Assembly: GCA_002794775.1 (NCBI GenBank)
Contig: NBAY01000072.1
Coordinates: 124,001 to 188,000 of the forward strand
Length of the DNA stretch: 64,000 nucleotides
Direction: 5' to 3'
Origin: Porodaedalea pini
Taxonomy: Eukaryota; Basidiomycota; Agaricomycetes; Hymenochaetales; Hymenochaetaceae
A program made the position numbers and the translations under genes. Positions 55,616 to 64,000 of this stretch are shown piece after piece. The notes below the pieces were generated by a model, which had not been told where the DNA came from, did no database searches, and saw only the letters and a list, made by a program, of their open reading frames with translations. Positions within the stretch are counted from its first letter, which is position 1, and each line of letters starts with the position of its first letter.

Positions 55616-56436
55616 ATAAACTTGGATAGTATATGCAAATGTAATGAAATGGATGTTCCTTATTACAGTCCTTTTCATAAATGTTTGCACACACGTGATC
55701 ACAGCACCTCAAAAATTTGTAAAATTCATATCTCACTCAAATGTTCATAGAATTGCTTCATAAAACTTGAATTTTTCATTTTTCAACTATGTCTAATTTT
55801 TTGTGAGCTTTGAGGATAAAACACAAATAATTGAGGCCTCAGTGTGGAGAATAGCTGTTTTTCCAGCAAAACTCCTTCCCTGATTTTTCCTGAGCTCAAC
55901 TTTGAAGCTAATGGCATTAAACCTGTTGGAGAATGGTCTGTATAATGTACCCTAGATTTTAGATGGTTCATGACAACACAGATAATTTTTCTGAGGACTG
56001 TCTGAATCAAGCAAATCTGGGTGAGTTTGAGAGTTTCAGCACAACAGACAAGCAGGACAAGAGGAGCAATTCACTCTAATAAAGCCCTCAAAAAATTAAT
56101 AATATACTATGCAGACCATTCTTCAACAGGTTTAATGCCATTAGCTTCAAAGTTGAGCTCAGGAAAAATCAGGGAAGGAGTTTTGCTGGAAAAACAGCTA
56201 TTCTCCACACTGAGGCCTCAATTATTTGTGTTTTATCCTCAAAGCTCACAAAAAATTAGACATAGTTGAAAAATGAAAAATTCAAGTTTTATGAAGCAAT
56301 TCTATGAACATTTGAGTGAGATATGGATTTTACAAATTTTTGAGGTGCTGTGATCACGTGTGTGCAAACATTTATGAAAAGGACTGTAATAAGGAACATC
56401 CATTTCATTACATTCGCATATACTATCCAAGTTTAT
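55616..56436. repeat. Large inverted repeat containing foldback MITE F2
   Basis: Arms about 55616-55965 and 56115-56436 are near-perfect inverted copies around a loop of about 150 bp. Within it TA-CAGTCCTTTTCATAA...CTG-TA (55664-56388) defines an MITE related to F1. The outer 46 bp of the left arm is an inverted copy of the 3' flank of the neighbouring gene (56390-56436), which also occurs, non-inverted, near 59309 beside the paralogue. Confidence 0.75.
55666..56386. mobile_element. Palindromic (foldback) MITE F2
   Basis: 721 bp, flanked by TA (55664-55665, 56387-56388). Same family as F3 at the right end of the window: both contain GGAGAATGGTCTGTATAATG, AGCAAAACTCC and GAGTTTCAGCACAACAG. 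Confidence 0.75.
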
Positions 56437-56472
56437 ACTCTATGCACTGGTAGTTTCTAAGTTTTTTAGATT

Positions 56473-57073
56473 CTAAAACAATTTCAAGCTATCAATGACC
56501 TCTTTCGTGTACTTCTCCTCGAGTTCGTACCGGCAACCCACTGCGGCAGCCCACATAGTCATTGAATGGCACATCACGATATCGGTGGGCTGTCTTCCTT
56601 CCCTGTCCGTGACTGGTCCGAGTCGATGAGGATGAAAAGGGGCAATTAAAAGTAAATAGCAGCAGGAACGAAAGGAGGTATCAGAGGGGGCATATACGTC
56701 AGTTACTCAGTGTACATACATTTGATGGTATACATGGAAGGGACTAGATCTCTTCTTTCCTCCAAGTTTGTGATGGCTTTCTTTTTTTCGGGGGTGAGGT
56801 AGGAGATCGTGATATTCCCTAAAGCGGCCACATCTGGATGACGCGGATAGACGATATGAGCAATGGGCCAGTTAAAAAGTTTCATTGCAACATACTTTTG
56901 GCGAGGTCGGCAAGCCGTTTGTCTTCTTTGAAGTCCCCAGTGAGTTCTTCCCATCCATTAATGGGTGTACGCTTTAGATGGGCATCCTCAGGCTCTGGGG
57001 CTTCGGATCTACGCCTTCTCTTCTGTTCACTCTCTGACATTGACGATGTTCTCTTCTTTGGATTCTCTGGCAT
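56473..57073 (-). CDS. Small nuclear-type protein, one-module paralogue (G1)
   Basis: Exons 57073-56896, 56818-56720 and 56612-56473 join in phase to 138 codons, ending TAG. Sequence features: N-terminal basic patch QKRRRRS (likely nuclear signal), GWEELTGDFKEDKRLADLA, NITISYLTPEKKKAI and a last exon with VMCHSMTMWAAAVGCRYELEEKYTKEV. All three introns have GTATGT-like donors and sit at the same positions as in G2, which supports the model. I do not know the family and see no enzyme motif. The palindromic MITE F2 lies just downstream, in its presumed 3' untranslated region. Confidence 0.68.
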
Positions 57074-57929
57074 TGTCGATTTGCAAGTATGAAGCGAGTG
57101 ATAATCTGCTGCTGATTGGAAAAAAAGGCAGTGGAGCTGTTTGCTGTTTTTATACCGTTTGCGATATCTTTCATTTTACTATCTATGTCACTTTGTTTCT
57201 GGCCGAAGTATTGATGGATGCATTTGAGGCGACGCGCCGCCACAAATTCGCATATCATCGAGCTATAGCTGCCTAGCAAACCGCATTTGCTGTAGATGGT
57301 GATATTGCAGTGGTGCTCTAACACGGGTCAAAACAAAAAAGGCATCCGTTCTTTCATCTAAATTCGAATCTGGCCGCAAACGGGAATCTGAAAATCAGGC
57401 TAGGGTGAACATTAGTACTAGTGTTTATATTGGAACCGGCATATGTCACTCTAGGTGAGCATACGAGACTTGAACTTAAATCCTCTGCCATATTGGAAGG
57501 ACAAGTGCAGCTCTTCAAATCCGCTGTCTTGCAATAGAATACCGTGTCTACTCATTGCTCCCAGCTTAATACATGCATATAATCTTCGGAGAAAAAGCCT
57601 CGAAGAGTGGTGAACTCAGGAGACTCGTATTGATGAACCTTGCATTGAAATGGCGGAAGCAAAGTGGGGAGTACCTTTATTACATAATATAGAGAGCCCA
57701 TTTCCCGGACCTCAGCGTCCTCCACTCACCACCATCCCTTCCTACTCGCCCTCTCCTCCTCTCTAGTACTCGTCCGCCAGCGACCTCAACGACTTCCTCC
57801 TCCTCGTGAGTCTCGCTTTTCTCTCTATCTACGCGCGATGCTCGCTTCTTGCTTGCCATCTGCATCGCGCGCGCACCGCACTGGCCATCTGCGCCTCCAT
57901 CTCCCCGTCTCCCATCTCCTGGTCCCCGT
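57074..57929. other. Spacer, no gene recognised
   Basis: Holds the upstream region of G1 and a CT-rich stretch (57718-57800). Nothing else supported. Confidence 0.4.
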
Positions 57930-58966
57930 CCTATAATAAACTGCGCTTTTTTGCTTTTGTTTTGCGTTCTTTGATGGCTGCTCCATAGCAGCCGGCGGAT
58001 CTAGACCTTCGCTTCGAGAACCAATATATATCTCGGGCTTCTTCTTTTATGATCGCGGAAACATTGTATAAACAGTGTAGAATAAAAGCGGGAGGTGCGA
58101 ATTAGAGTCGGCGACGTAAGAGAAAGTACGGATAGAGGCTACAATCTGTATTTCTTTGCTTGTCAAGGTAATCTGAAAACATGAGTATCCGAGTCAAGTT
58201 TTAGCTCCCAACTTCCATTCTCTGGTACAGACGATATATATAAAACAAGCAGAAAACGCTGGAAATGCTCTCCAAAGTGCTCATATTCTCACCTATGAAC
58301 CGCTCGAAGACTTGCGCTTGAGGATCACGGCACGGACGGTGATGGCGTATTCGGATGCGATGGTCTCGGCTGCGGGTGAACTGGGGTGTTTGGCGACTGT
58401 GTTTGGGGGCTGGGCTTGTGGCGGTTATGGTGAGAAAGCAGAATGGGATTGAAGACGGATGATGTGGGAGATAAAAAGGTCAACATGGGAGAGCGGGGAT
58501 GGGATGGACTTACTTATGACGAATAGGCCTGATCTGGCAGGCCCAATGTCCCGAGTGTAGAAGATCTCGTGCCCATCGCGGAGTGGATCTTCCGTAAGCT
58601 TGCTTGTGCGGCGGAGTACTGACTCTGACCCGGAGTCGGAGTCGGGGTGAGGGTCAGGGTTGAGGCTTTCGTCGTAGTCGTATTCGAATCCGATTTTGTT
58701 AGTGCTCTGTTAGAGATCAGTTTCTTGCCAGCTTTAGGCGTCTCCGCCAGTTCAATCTCATCCTGGGGCAGCGGCGGGAAACACGTCAGCTTGTTTGGAT
58801 CTCTGCTGGGTGCAACCACAGCAGGTATAGCTTCGCTATTGCTATCGCCCTTCTTGTTTCGTTTCGGATTCGCGCCAGTCTTTCTAGCTGCTTCACTGAT
58901 ACCGGGAGTGGACGCCTCGTTGTTCGCTCTAGATGTTTTATGGGAGACTTTTTTGATAGGTTTCAT
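57930..58966 (-). CDS. Low-complexity protein locus, parent of copies X and Y
   Basis: An open frame from ATG 58966 to 58514 (150 codons): basic N-terminus (KPIKKVSHKTSRANNE), then APSRDPNKLTCFPPLPQD, a Thr/Pro-rich run (TLTLTPTPTPGQ) and SAAQASLRKIHSAMG. GTAAGT follows directly after the stop. A second conserved block (58412-58300) reads TVAKHPSSPAAETIASEYAITVRAVILKRKSS and may be a further exon, but I could not join it. The duplicated copies at 14.0 and 16.0-17.3 kb preserve both blocks. Function unknown; the family may be repetitive in this genome. Confidence 0.5.
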
Positions 58967-59339
58967 GATCTGACTGGGTGAATTTGGACTCGAGTGGAGG
59001 TCGTGTGTGTCTATGGGGTCATAAGAAAATGCGCATAGTTAAATAAGCTCAGAGGCGATGCTATATCTTAAATTTAGAGAGCAAAGTGTGTGGTGATGGA
59101 GCTGATGCTTGATCCCCGAGTAGGCTAAGAAAAGCAGTATCTGTAATGGTCACGATGTAGGAGCCTTGAGTCGATTACGCGTTGCTGCTGCTGTTGGAAG
59201 CTAAATCACGCAGATCACGAGGGACATCTATATGGTGTGTAGCCACGTACGGGCGCCTACAAGACTGAGGTAAGCTCTCTAACGTTTAATAAGTAACGTC
59301 CTTTTCATTACATTCACATATATTATCCCAGTTTGTATT

Positions 59340-60463
59340 CTATATATCGAATTCGGGACTCGGAGGACCTTCAGGTTGTATATTCGAAAACAATCTACCC
59401 GCAATCTCTTTCCCGTACGCCACCTCGAGACCGTACCGGCAACCCAGTGCGGCATCCCTCATGTATATGCTATGACCCGTCGCGACATACAAGGGCTGAT
59501 TTCCTTCCATTTTTTTCGTGACTGGTCAATGAAGATGAGGATGAAAAGGAGCAATTAAAAATAAATGGTAGCAGGAATGGAAAGGAGGGATCATAAGAAG
59601 CATATACGTCAGTGACTCAGTGTACATACTATTAATGGTATATAATTTAGGTTGTTTATGTTCTGTTCCGTGAGAGTCTTGGAGGGTTTGCTCTGGGGTG
59701 ATGTGGTAACGGATCATGATATTCTTCTCTAAAGCGGCCACATCTGGATGATGCGGATAGACGATATGAACACCATGAGCAATGGGCCTATTAAAAATTT
59801 CGCTGCAACATACTTTTGGCGAACTTGACGACCTGTTCGTCTCCTTGGAAGTCCCCATCGAGTTTTTCCCATTTGTCTGTAGCATCTGGATGGGCATGCT
59901 GAGGCTTTGGGGTTACGGATCTACGCCTTCTCTTCTGTTGACTCTCTTGTATATTCGAAAGCAATTCATTAGTGACCTCTTCCCCGTAGTACGCCTCGAG
60001 ACCGTCCCAGCAACCCAGTGCGGCACTCTTCATGGTCGTGGAACGACCTATCGCGATCTGGAGATTATATCTTCCTACCGTTTTCGTGACTGTCCGAGTT
60101 GATGAGGATGAAAGAAGGAATTAAAAATAAATAGCAGGTTCGGAAAGGATGGATCAGAAGGGGTGTATATGTCAATGACTCAGTGTACGTACATTTAACG
60201 GTGATCATGTCCTGGGTCACATCTTTTTTGCCTATGGCTTTCACTGTTTCGGGGGTGTGGTAGAAGATCCTGACATTCTCAAAACCGGGTTTCCCTACCA
60301 CCTCTGGATGACGCGGATAGAAGATATGAACACCATGAGCAATGGGGCCTATCAAAAATTTTCACTGCGACATACTGTTGGCGAGCTCGGCGACCTGTTC
60401 GTCTCCCTGGAAGTTCTGAGTGAGTGGTTTCCATCCAGTAACGTTTGTACGCTCTAGACATCA
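59340..60463 (-). CDS. Two-module paralogue of G1, 5'-truncated (G2)
   Basis: Five exons close in phase: (<60460)-60376, 60294-60193, 60089-59814, 59728-59630 and 59521-59340. They encode two consecutive copies of the module seen once in G1: GWKPLTQNFQGDEQVAELA ... NVRIFYHTPETVKAI ... STTMKSAALGCWDGLEAYYGEEV, running straight into ESQQKRRRRSVTP ... WEKLDGDFQGDEQ ... NIMIRYHITPEQ ... MRDAALGCRYGLEVAYGKEI. The central exon fuses the end of one module with the start of the next, so this is one gene, not two. Upstream the frame hits a TGA at 60461-60463 and homology stops, so the start is missing; an ATTCC-rich repeat adjoins. Function unknown. Confidence 0.65.
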
Positions 60464-60810
60464 GGAAAAACCTCCCCGGCGGAAAATAGCGGAATCGCCG
60501 GAATCAGCCGGTGATTCCGACTGATTCCATACTAGGCAGATTCTATAAGGGTGTTCCGTATTCCGTGGTATTCTAGACTTTCTCTAGTATTCTATGTCAT
60601 TTATTTGTGCATTCCAGTAGTTCTTCGTCATTTATTCGTGCATTTCAATTTTTCTTCATTGTTTATTCGTGTATTCCGATTTTCCTTCCTCATTTATTTG
60701 CATATTCCAAACTTTCATCAATATAAATTATGCTATTCCATACTCATTCCATACATGTCCGTAATTACTCAACCTACTTAACAAACAGGTCATGGAGCAC
60801 ACCAGGAAGA
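60464..60810. repeat. ATTCC/ATTCG-rich repeat region
   Basis: Begins GAAAAACCTCC, then repeated short motifs: GGAATC-CCGGAATCAGCCGG, and from about 60560 loosely repeated ATTCC...TTTATTCGTG units. No coding sense. It truncates G2. Could be the edge of an unrecognised transposon. Confidence 0.45.
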
Positions 60811-61328
60811 TCACCGTGAATAATAGCCACAATGCTGATCATAGATACGGCAGTCTCCAGTTCTGCGAGTGCTATTGGCGCCAGACTCGATGGGTGGGTA
60901 CTGCACCTGATTGAAGGGAATGGCACACGACTTTGCGCCTGCGGACGGCGCGCGTACGTCTTGTGGTTCCAAGCTATGTAGAATAGAATAATGGTCAGCT
61001 CCCTTTAGCAAAGTGGAGGAAGGAGAGGAGACACGCACTTGCGTCCACTGTGCTCCTTGATGTCGTCTTCGCACACTTTCTCTTCGCACCACGGAAGGAC
61101 TGCAACATATTTGCTGTCGAGTGTCGGCACGACAACGTCCCATTTGGTTACGACACGCAGGTGAGACATGTACAGAGTGTACAGAGCCTTCGTGCGCTCG
61201 AACATCTGTTGAATAGTCTTGAGAAGTGCAGGTACGGGAGTCTCCTCCACGCCCATATCACGTCGCACAGAACGTGTTTGCTTCTTCTGGATATCAACCG
61301 GACCGAGTTCAAGGCGAAGTGGAACACC
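60811..61328 (-). pseudogene. Prolyl-tRNA synthetase fragment (C-terminal)
   Basis: Exons 61328-61039 and 60973 to about 60870 read: GVPLRLELGPVDIQKKQTRSV, RRDMGVEETPVPALLKTIQQ, HLRVVTKWDVVVPTLDSKY, VLPWCEEKVCEDDIKE, then APSAGAKSCAIPFNQ. This is the anticodon-binding and C-terminal zinc-like region of eukaryotic cytosolic ProRS. The acceptor CAG at 61331-61329 and the internal intron are native. The catalytic domain is absent, and the end runs into unrelated sequence after IPFNQ...PIESG. It follows the eIF4G fragment on the same strand. A functional ProRS must exist elsewhere. Confidence 0.72.
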
Positions 61329-61384
61329 CTGGACAAAAAGTCATTTGTAAGTCCACACGAAAACCGAGAAATAAGGAATGATTG

Positions 61385-63132
61385 AATTTTCGCGCCGACT
61401 ATTCTCCGACTTCTCCTGCATGGGCTTCGAACGGGGAAGCAGGTTGAGTCTGGGACGCTGAGCAGGTTGGGCAGGTTCCACAGGTGCGTTGTGGGTCAAG
61501 TGGACGCTCGTTGTACGGCTTGACGGGTGACTTGGACGAGACGAGGATGCAGTAGGAGCCTCATTAGCGGCCTCAGCGGCCTGCGGCATCTGGAACATGT
61601 TCGTGTTCGAACTCGTCCTTGAAAGGCTCGCACTGTCGCGCTTGCTGTCTCCCTTCTTCGTGAAGACGCTAGTGGGTTCGAAGTTCATGGTGCCACTGCC
61701 CTTCTGAATCTTGCCAGAGTTCGTCAGATCACCCGCCTCGTTTGCAGGCCTCGAAGGGCCAGAGAAGACAGCCCATCCATCGGGACCGACTTGAACATTT
61801 CCGTCACGATCATGGCCACGGCGTGAACCACCGCGAGACATGGCCGACCGCGCTAAGTTATGTTGCTCCTGTTGCGCCTTCTCTTTCGCGGCCTGTATAT
61901 TGGTAAGCTCAAGTGAAATCGAGTAACAAAGCAAGAGCGCGTACCGCCTGAGCGATTGTCGACGGAGCAGCGACCGAGTTGCGGGTAGTCCATTTCCTTT
62001 CCCGCAATTCAATCACATCCTGTCCAAGAAAGTCAGCTCAACGAAAGGCTAGGAAACAGAGGGTACGCACTTGTAACATGAACTGCATACAAGACGACAC
62101 GTTGCTGCTCTTCGCAAGCTCCTTCATCCGACTGAAATAGACGTCCATGTGTCCGCGAGCCTTAAGAGGTATCGAGCGCCTGACAAACACTTGTCAGTAG
62201 TTTACATATACTTTCGATCTCTTCCTCCTCGGGATTGTCGACGTTGTTGAGCAGCTTCTTGATGCACTCATGCATGATACGTTCCGTGAGCATCTGAAGA
62301 TCGAAGAGCTCACCGATGAACTTGACGAGTCCGAGACCTTGACGCTTGGCCTTCTGTGCAGTGTGGTATCCGTCCGAGTACAGCGCGTTCTCGCAAGCCT
62401 CCTTGTTTTCTTCCTTTTCGTTGGCATCCTTAACAGCCTGATCCTCTGTCGCCTTCACGAGAGCCGCTCCCGCCATCGACTCCTTCTGCGTCCAGCCGCG
62501 CTCGAAGTCTTCCTGACAGCGATTCAGAAGGTACTTACGGAAAAGCAGATCACCTGTAATCGGCTTGCCCTCAGCATTGCGGATACCATCATCCTGCACG
62601 TTCGGACTGGACTGCTCCATCATCTTACGGCACAAGCGAGCATACATCTCACTCCAGGCCGCCTCATCCGTCGCCCTCTCGAACACAAGCCGAATGAGCT
62701 GAATGAGCGTACGCCCATCCTTCACGCTCTCACTTTTGTTTGCCCACGCAATGATCTGGTTTGAGATGGACTCCAACTTCTCGATAGTGGGCTTGTTGAG
62801 CAGCAAATGGACTTTCTTGTCCACAATCTCGGGTGAATCTGTGTTAATTGAGGCCCCACACCTGGACGTGCTGCCCGCGACCCAGCGGTTCGCAGACTGC
62901 TCGGCGCGACGTGTTTGAAGGAGGAAGTAGCATTCACGTTGGACTGATTGGCAGAAGCACTGATACGGTCCGACTCGTTGCGTGTTGAGCAGCCACATTT
63001 CCTACGCGTACGCTTGTTGCCCACAGCGCCCGCGCCACCTGACTGGAAGAGCGAACCATAGGCGATGGACGCCCGCCTGCGAATGGAAGGCCGCCGTGCC
63101 CACCACTCATTGACGTCGAGCACATGAAGCAC
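61385..63132 (-). pseudogene. eIF4G fragment (MIF4G domain), frameshifted
   Basis: The MIF4G fold of translation initiation factor eIF4G is clear: VHLLLNKPTIEKLESISNQI, SVKDGRTLIQLIRLVFERA, WSEMYARLCRKMMEQ, KAKRQGLGLVKFIGELF. Upstream TRNESDRISASANQSN is in another frame, with a one-base loss near 62910. At about 62165 an extra base shifts the frame before KARGHMDVYFSRMKELAK. Two introns are still present (near 62070 and 61900), so it is a DNA copy, not a processed one. The tail ends LNLLPRSKPMQEKSE. In the complex eIF4G bridges eIF4E, eIF4A and the ribosome; this copy lacks the eIF4E-binding N-terminus and has at least two frameshifts. Confidence 0.78.
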
Positions 63133-63470
63133 TTTTCACTTGACAGTTTGTTCAGTGCAGAGAAGTTCAGACTTTACGGTCTTCGGCTTGAAGATGAGCA
63201 AGTTGAAAGTCGGAAGTCGGACGGCGTGTTGCCTGCGGCAGTGAGTGCGTCCCACCAGGCGGCCGGTAAGGCTACTGCTGTGTGCATAATGGTTGCGGTG
63301 GGTGTGATCGAGGGTATGTTCAGACGTTCTGTATGGACATCGGCGCCAGACATATTGGAGTGGTAGCAGATGTGAAGACTGTGTGGCGCGCCGCGTCAAA
63401 ACCAACATACATGTGATCAAGTTCCCACACCTCTTCTGTGGACGACGCATCCAGGTGTGGGAAATTGGAC
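63133..63470. other. Flank between eIF4G fragment and MITE F3
   Basis: No recognised gene; sequence similarity to eIF4G stops here. Confidence 0.4.
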
Positions 63471-64000
63471 TTAGCAGTTTTTGTCATCTGAAGTGCCTCC
63501 AAATACAAAATACATCATATCTAACTCAATTCTTCACAAAAACTCTTCAAAAAAGTTGCTAAATTTATGTTTCAATGGTTTCAAAAATTTGTTTGAGCTT
63601 AGAGGACAGAATATGGAATATTGAGGCTGCAGTAGTGGGAATATGTGTTTTTCTAGCAAAACTCCTTTCCTGAATTTCCCTGAGCTCAATTTTGAAGCTA
63701 ATGGCATGAAATGGTTGGAGAATGGTCTGTATAATGTATATTGAATTTTAGATGGTTTATAACAATGCAGGCAATTTTTTGAAGACTGTCTGAGTCAAGC
63801 AAATTTGAGAGTTTCAGCACAACAGTCAAGCAGAACAAGAGGAGACATTAATATTCATTTTAGTTCAGCCCTCATAAAATCAACCATATAATATATAGAC
63901 CATTCTCCAACAAGTGTCATGTCATTAGCTTCAAATTTGAGCTCAGTAAAAATCAAGGAAGGAGTTTTGCTGGAAAAACATCTATTCTCACTACTGCAGC
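63471..64000. mobile_element. Palindromic (foldback) MITE F3, cut by window end
   Basis: Clear homologue of F2: AGCAAAACTCCTT, TTGAAGCTAATGGCAT, TTGGAGAATGGTCTGTATAATG and GAGTTTCAGCACAACAG, in the same order. The final 110 bp are the inverted copy of about 63630-63740 (GCTGCAGTAGTGGGAAT against ATTCTCACTACTGCAGC). The left end is near 63473, but its terminal bases are less clear than in F2. Confidence 0.7.

Noticed and set aside
55514..56269. ORFs in the F2 palindrome, one sequence present on both strands
   Set aside because: The same 54-residue frame appears in both arms because the DNA is an inverted repeat; no codon bias or homologue supports a gene.
57680..57990. Short ORFs in the CT-rich stretch
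   Set aside because: Low-complexity composition and no homologue; more like promoter-type sequence.
60400..63500. A Helitron carrying the eIF4G and ProRS fragments
   Set aside because: No convincing TC start, CTRR end with hairpin, or Rep/helicase gene was seen, so only capture by some mechanism is proposed.

Overview
The window looks like a stretch of a basidiomycete (Agaricomycete-type) nuclear genome. The reasons are genes split by many short GT–AG introns of about 40–90 bp, Tf1/sushi-type chromodomain Ty3/gypsy elements, a CCHC/endonuclease/RT/RNase H LINE, a pogo element, and a repetitive coiled-coil plus transposase-like family that I recognise from mushroom genomes. About half of the window is mobile DNA. 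No rRNA, tRNA or CRISPR array was seen.

Layout. 1-861: unrecognised DNA with a degenerate tandem duplication. 862-14027: three chromoviruses apparently nested in one another. A (+) ends in its 3' LTR at 4710 inside the integrase of B (-). The 5' LTR of B ends at 9858 inside the protease of C (+). C ends at 14027 inside a copy of a host sequence. The left halves of all three are missing. 14028-28060: remnants of a duplicated host locus (its best copy is at 57.9-59.2 kb) interleaved with a minus-strand array of four paralogues of a secreted, multi-exon protein: one fragment, two with nonsense codons, and one (20768-24428) without an obvious in-frame stop but carrying a palindromic transposon at a splice acceptor. 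29314-31707: a PH-domain protein gene. 32155-35370: a complete-looking pogo-family transposon. 35.4-47.9 kb: a minus-strand LINE split by a complete chromovirus, D (37037-43307), with AAGAT target duplications. 48106-49773: an F-box/LRR-type gene. 51197-54372: a decayed transposase-like element. 55.6-60.46 kb: a tandem small-gene family with a palindromic MITE between copies. 60.8-63.1 kb: adjoining decayed fragments of prolyl-tRNA synthetase and eIF4G genes. 63.47 kb to the end: another palindromic MITE, cut by the window edge.

How the parts relate. The four chromoviruses share one design: a TATA box in the LTR; a predicted transcript start about 33 nt downstream at an 11-mer exactly complementary to the primer-binding site (self-priming); gag and pol in the -1 relation with an in-phase GGGTTTT heptamer; and integrase ending in a chromodomain. 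Their decay, and that of the LINE, is dominated by CpG to TpG/CpA change: all seven differences between the two LTRs of D are of this type, and nearly all in-frame stops are TGA where relatives have CGA/CGG. This points to cytosine-methylation-driven mutation. The host genes (PH protein, F-box protein, small modular genes) show intact splice frames and are the likely functional content.
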